Assembly (NCBI GenBank): GCA_030066475.1
Contig: JASJBO010000339.1
Location: 1 to 8,096 of the forward strand
Direction of reading: 5' to 3'
Origin: Myxococcota bacterium
GTDB taxonomy: Bacteria > Myxococcota_A > UBA9160 > PR03
Length of the DNA: 8,096 bases
Shown here: piece by piece, positions 5,997-8,096 of the stretch
Numbering within the stretch: the first letter of the stretch is position 1
How the letters are laid out: each line of letters starts with the position of its first letter
Program-made: the position numbers and the translations under genes
The notes under the pieces: generated by a model
What the model was told of the DNA's origin: nothing
The model's database searches: none
Seen by the model: only the letters and a program-made list of their open reading frames with translations

Positions 5997-6686
5997 ATGT
6001 ACCGTCGCTACCTGAATGCCCGCAGCCCGCTGCGGCTGCTCGAGAAGGGACTCCACGGCGGCCTGGGACGGGGCAACCTGGGCCTGGCGCTGTCCGGCCC
6101 CGGCGTCGGCAAGACCTCGTTCCTGATCGGGGTGGCGCTCGACGACCTGCTGCGCGGCGAGCCCGTGCTGCACGTGACGCTCGACCACACCGTCTCGCAC
6201 GTGCGGGACTACTACGACACCGTGTTCGAGGACCTGGCCTCGACCACCCACCTCGAGGATGCCGCCGCGGTGCACCGCGACGTCGACCGGCTGCGCCGCA
6301 TCCGCGCCTATCCGCCCGGGGACTTCGATGCCAAGCGGCTGCGCGAGGCGCTCGCGCTCGAGGCCGAGGTCGGCACCCGGCCGGCGCTGGTGGTGGTGGA
6401 CGGCTTCGACCTGTCCCAGCGCCCGCCCGCCGACCTGGGCGAGCTGGCCGAGGCGGCCCGCGAGAGCGAGGTCGAGGTGTGGCTCTCGGCGACGGCGCCC
6501 GAGGAGCGGATTCCCTCGCTGCCCGCCTCGCTGGCCGATCTCGAGTCCTGCTTCGGGGTGATCCTGACGCTCGAGCCGGCCGACGACAGCGTCGCGCTGC
6601 GCGCGCTCAAGGACCACGACAATCCCGACGTGACCGCCCTGCACGTCGCCCTGGACCCGCGGACGCTGCTGCTGGTGCGGTCCTGA
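5997..6686 (+). CDS. RecA/KaiC-like P-loop ATPase of unknown function
   Basis: The 229-residue single-domain, soluble protein starts GLHGGLGRGNLGLALSGPGVGKTS. The GLGRG entry and Walker A (SGPGVGKTS, 33-41) resemble the RadA/KaiC/RecA class. Strand 2 ends RGEPVLHVTLDH (53-64), Walker B is LVVVDGFD (131-138), and a sensor-like strand is VWLSATAPEE (161-170). In KaiC-type proteins strand 2 is followed by a catalytic Glu-Glu. Here the equivalent position appears to be Asp63-His64, so hydrolysis may differ; this alignment is by eye. No DNA-binding or second ATPase domain is seen. The SD-like AAGGGGG (5987-5993) precedes ATG 5997, and the gene starts 10 bp after the EF-G stop, so co-transcription is likely. 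I do not recognise a named family; the role is unknown. Confidence 0.8.
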   Translation: MYRRYLNARSPLRLLEKGLHGGLGRGNLGLALSGPGVGKTSFLIGVALDDLLRGEPVLHVTLDHTVSHVRDYYDTVFEDLASTTHLEDAAAVHRDVDRLRRIRAYPPGDFDAKRLREALALEAEVGTRPALVVVDGFDLSQRPPADLGELAEAARESEVEVWLSATAPEERIPSLPASLADLESCFGVILTLEPADDSVALRALKDHDNPDVTALHVALDPRTLLLVRS

Positions 6687-6690
6687 GCGC

Positions 6691-6712
6691 GGGCGCCGCG
6701 TCGGCGGCGCCC
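6691..6712. terminator. GC hairpin between convergent genes, probable bidirectional terminator
   Basis: A perfect 9-bp stem, GGGCGCCGC (6691-6699), loop GTCG, GCGGCGCCC (6704-6712), fills the 29-bp gap between the ATPase stop (6686) and the histone-like gene stop (6716). There is no T-run on either side, so it is not a classical intrinsic terminator. Its position at a convergent junction nevertheless suggests transcript-end or mRNA-protecting function in both directions. Confidence 0.6.
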
Positions 6713-6715
6713 CCG

Positions 6716-7006
6716 CTAGAGGAAGCGGCTCACCAGGCGCGAGCGGAACGCGCGCCGCACGTCCGTGTAGACGACGTCGCTCGCCGGCGCCGGGGCGCGC
6801 TTCGAGGTCGCCTTCGCACTGGCCTTCGGCTTCGCGGCGGCCGCCCGCGTGGGCTTCTTGCGGGCCGGCTTGGCCGCGCTGGCGCGCTTCTTCTTCGCTG
6901 CCCCGCCGCGCTTCGCAGCCGGCTTCCGGGTCGACTTGCTCGCGGCCGCCTTCTTGCGGGCCCCCTGCTTCTTCCGCGCGGGCTTCTTCGTCTTCCTCGC
7001 AGCCAT
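6716..7006 (-). CDS. Lys/Ala-rich histone-H1-like DNA-binding protein
   Basis: The 96-residue product is extremely basic. Residues 1-72 are mostly Lys, Arg, Ala, Pro and Ser in irregular KKPARKK, RKPAAKR, AKPARKKPTR and AKPKASAKA units, like the C-terminal tail of histone H1 and bacterial H1-like/AlgP-type proteins. It ends in a different, less basic segment, SDVVYTDVRRAFRSRLVSRFL (about 76-96), which may form an amphipathic helix. The likely role is nonspecific binding to DNA or RNA and nucleoid compaction. The ATG at 7006 is preceded by GGGGAG. It lies 8 nt after the TerB-like stop, so the two are probably co-transcribed and perhaps translationally coupled. The frame stays open upstream, antisense to neighbouring genes, but that part is not credible protein. 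Low complexity makes homology assignment weak. Confidence 0.75.
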   Translation of the reverse strand: MAARKTKKPARKKQGARKKAAASKSTRKPAAKRGGAAKKKRASAAKPARKKPTRAAAAKPKASAKATSKRAPAPASDVVYTDVRRAFRSRLVSRFL

Positions 7007-7014
7007 GATCTCCC

Positions 7015-7551
7015 CTAGGCCTCCTGGAACTCTGACAGCTGGTTGCGGTAGCGAGCGCGCAGGGCATTCACCTCGGCGCGCAGGAATCCGAGCTCTTCCC
7101 CGATCTTCACGATCTCGCTGCTCTCGTCGCCCGAGATGGTGCCGTCGGCTGCGGCCACGGCGAACAGGCAGTCGAGCAGACGGCTGCGCTGCTCGCGCGT
7201 CGACAGGTCGCGGAACTCGCGGGTCACGACGTAGTTCTCGGTGCCGCCGAGCAGGCGCGCCTGCGACTTCGCGATCTCGACGGCGAGCGCGGCCTCCTCC
7301 TCCGGGAGTCCCGCGACGTCGCGCACGATGCCGCCCATCGCGTCGGTCTCCGACTCGGTGATCCGCAGGTCGGCGTTGGCGACGCGCGCCAGCACGTACG
7401 AGAAGGCGGCGAGGTAGCGGGCCTGGTCGGCGGGCAGCCGCTCGAGCCGCGCCGCGATGCGGCGCACCGTCTCGGTCTCGGCGCCCGCGCCGCGGCCGCC
7501 CGACGGCACCTCGCGCTCCGAGACTCCGAGGAATCGCAGCAGGAAGCTCAC
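7015..7551 (-). CDS. TerB-family protein
   Basis: The 178-residue helical cytoplasmic protein fits the TerB domain family (TerB tellurite-resistance protein and the DjlA N-terminal region). It shows the paired acidic, metal-binding-type segments NADLRITESETDAM (59-72) and AADGTISGDESSEI (134-147), each at the start of a helix bundle half. The N terminus MSFLLRFLG is short and hydrophobic and could touch a membrane, but it is not a clear signal peptide. TerB domains bind divalent metal and are linked to stress or envelope complexes. No terC, terD or terZ gene is nearby, so tellurite resistance should not be assumed. The start is GTG (7551) without a visible Shine-Dalgarno. It is the first gene of a pair with the H1-like gene and diverges from the ArsC-like gene across a 69-bp gap. 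Confidence 0.82.
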   Translation of the reverse strand: MSFLLRFLGVSEREVPSGGRGAGAETETVRRIAARLERLPADQARYLAAFSYVLARVANADLRITESETDAMGGIVRDVAGLPEEEAALAVEIAKSQARLLGGTENYVVTREFRDLSTREQRSRLLDCLFAVAAADGTISGDESSEIVKIGEELGFLRAEVNALRARYRNQLSEFQEA

Positions 7552-7591
7552 GGCCGGGAGAATGACGCAGCGGCGCGCGCGCGACCAGCGC

Positions 7592-7610
7592 TACCGTCGG
7601 GCGCGGAGGA
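7592..7610 (+). promoter_or_regulatory. Possible -10 box and ribosome binding site of the ArsC-like gene
   Basis: TACCGT (7592-7597), in context CGCTACC, fits the TAnnnT pattern of a -10 box. GGAGGA (7605-7610), 10 nt before ATG 7621, is a strong Shine-Dalgarno and fixes the start. The same CGCTACC string precedes the EF-G gene at 3869-3875. The 69-bp gap must also hold the promoter of the divergent TerB-like gene. Confidence 0.4.
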
Positions 7611-7620
7611 CTTCCCGACG

Positions 7621-7989
7621 ATGACCGCTCTGCCCCGGTCCGACGACGAGATCGTGCTGCTGCACAACCCGCGCTGCTCGAAGAGCCGCGCCGCGCTCGC
7701 GCTGCTCGAGGAGCGCGGCGTGACGTTCGCCGAGCGCCGCTACCTGGAGGAGCCGCTGTCGCGGGCCGAGCTCGAGGACCTGGCGAAGCGCCTCGGCCGT
7801 CCGGTCGGCGCCTGGGCGCGCCGCAAGGAGGCGGCCTGGGCCGAAGCTGGCCTCGGCGCGGAGGCGGACGACGCCGAGATCGCTGCCGCCATGGCCGAGC
7901 ACCCGATCCTGATGGAGCGCCCGATCCTCGTGCGCGGCCCCCGCGCCGCCATCGGCCGCCCACCCGAGGACATCCTCACCCTGCTCTAG
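7621..7989 (+). CDS. arsC: ArsC/YfgD-type arsenate reductase (glutaredoxin) family protein
   Basis: The 122-residue protein has the thioredoxin-like ArsC fold. HNPRCSKSR (15-23) carries the catalytic Cys19. The arginines that hold the oxyanion in ArsC are at the expected places: Arg67 (WARRKE), Arg100 (MERPILV) and Arg113 (IGRPPE). These motifs and the short length match E. coli YfgD more closely than the 141-residue plasmid ArsC, so arsenate reduction with glutathione/glutaredoxin is plausible but not certain for this subgroup. No arsR, arsB or acr3 lies within the window. Spx is less likely because Spx has the CxxC form CTSC. The stop codon is followed immediately by repeat copy D. Confidence 0.88.
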   Translation: MTALPRSDDEIVLLHNPRCSKSRAALALLEERGVTFAERRYLEEPLSRAELEDLAKRLGRPVGAWARRKEAAWAEAGLGAEADDAEIAAAMAEHPILMERPILVRGPRAAIGRPPEDILTLL

Positions 7990-8010
7990 GACTTCGCTCG
8001 CCTGCGGCTC
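7990..8010 (+). repeat. Intergenic repeat copy D (truncated core)
   Basis: The first 21 nt of the core in its GACTTCGC orientation begin at the base after the ArsC-like TAG stop. At 8011 the sequence diverges (CGGGGAGCGG), and a full copy starts 17 bp later. Confidence 0.75.
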
Positions 8011-8021
8011 CGGGGAGCGGC

Positions 8022-8088
8022 CTGGTGGACTTCGCTCGCCTGCGGCTCGCTGCGCGCTCCGGCTTCGCCTCCGCTTGCGGGGGTGCCG
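8022..8088 (+). repeat. Intergenic repeat copy E (full core plus tail)
   Basis: The core at 8028-8057 is identical (inverted) to those at 15-44 and 2799-2828. With CTGGTG (8022-8027) the match to copy A reaches 36 bp. The following segment contains GGCTTCGCC (8061-8069, 3-bp stem) in place of the longer hairpins. It ends with the 15-bp tail CTTGCGGGGGTGCCG (8074-8088), shared with copy C. Confidence 0.85.
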
Positions 8089-8096
8089 GTGTCGGG

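Noticed and set aside
3872..5998. A 708-codon open frame on the minus strand antisense to the whole EF-G gene
   Set aside because: It is the codon-position mirror of a strongly biased high-GC gene. Its translation is His/Asp/Val/Leu-rich with no recognisable domain, while EF-G on the other strand is unmistakable.
7015..7551. A tellurite-resistance operon
   Set aside because: Only a TerB-type domain is present; no terC, terD, terE or terZ neighbours, so the resistance label is unsupported.
6716..7963. A longer (415-codon) form of the histone-like protein
   Set aside because: The extra N-terminal part is antisense to the TerB-like protein's other frame and the ArsC-like gene and is Arg/Pro/Gly junk; the ATG at 7006 with GGGGAG fits the compact 96-residue protein.
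7621..7989. An ars resistance operon or an Spx regulator
   Set aside because: No arsR, arsB or acr3 nearby; the active site is CSKSR with the ArsC arginines rather than the Spx CTSC motif.
15..8057. A CRISPR array, suggested by identical 30-nt repeats
   Set aside because: Copies are kilobases apart, in both orientations, without regular spacers, and no cas gene is present.

Overview
The window is very GC-rich bacterial DNA with tightly packed genes in both orientations. It most likely comes from the broad former 'Deltaproteobacteria' (Myxococcota, Desulfobacterota, Binatota or relatives). This rests on the GC content, an EF-G that reads like the mitochondrial-EFG1/spdEFG1 type (a clade described from spirochaetes, planctomycetes and deltaproteobacteria), and a secreted protein ending in thrombospondin-3-like and dockerin-like calcium repeats. 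It is an inference, not a phylogenetic placement. No tRNA, rRNA, CRISPR array, transposase or phage gene was seen.

Layout from left to right. A secreted PQQ-type glucose/sorbosone dehydrogenase-like protein lies on the minus strand (51-1547). It is divergent from infA (translation initiation factor IF-1, TTG start, 1701-1958). A hexapeptide-repeat acyltransferase follows (2096-2620). Its coding frame appears to continue upstream of the only usable start codon. A repeat-rich gap of about 310 bp (2621-2934) leads to a formyltransferase resembling the N-terminal domain of 10-formyltetrahydrofolate dehydrogenase (2935-3858). Next are an elongation factor G (3890-5986) and a RecA/KaiC-like P-loop ATPase of unknown role, 10 bp behind it (5997-6686). 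A strong GC hairpin separates these from a convergent minus-strand pair: a TerB-like protein (7015-7551) and a Lys/Ala-rich histone-H1-like protein (6716-7006). Divergent from that pair is an ArsC/YfgD-type arsenate reductase-like gene (7621-7989).

The least ordinary feature is a dispersed, structured intergenic repeat family. A 30-nt core occurs three times identically (15-44, 2799-2828, 8028-8057), once with one mismatch (2891-2920), once truncated (7990-8010) and once as a diverged relative with a perfect hairpin (2618-2671). Most copies carry an adjacent GC hairpin whose sequence differs from copy to copy while pairing is kept. Four of the six lie at or just past the stop codon of a gene, in the same orientation relative to that gene. 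This looks like a REP/BIME-type element or a gene-end RNA structure, and nothing in the window would mobilise it.

Functionally, infA, the EF-G and possibly the formyltransferase (one-carbon/formyl metabolism) form a loose translation theme. The ATPase is probably co-transcribed with the EF-G. TerB and the H1-like protein form an operon of their own. The dehydrogenase, acyltransferase and ArsC-like genes look like unrelated neighbours.
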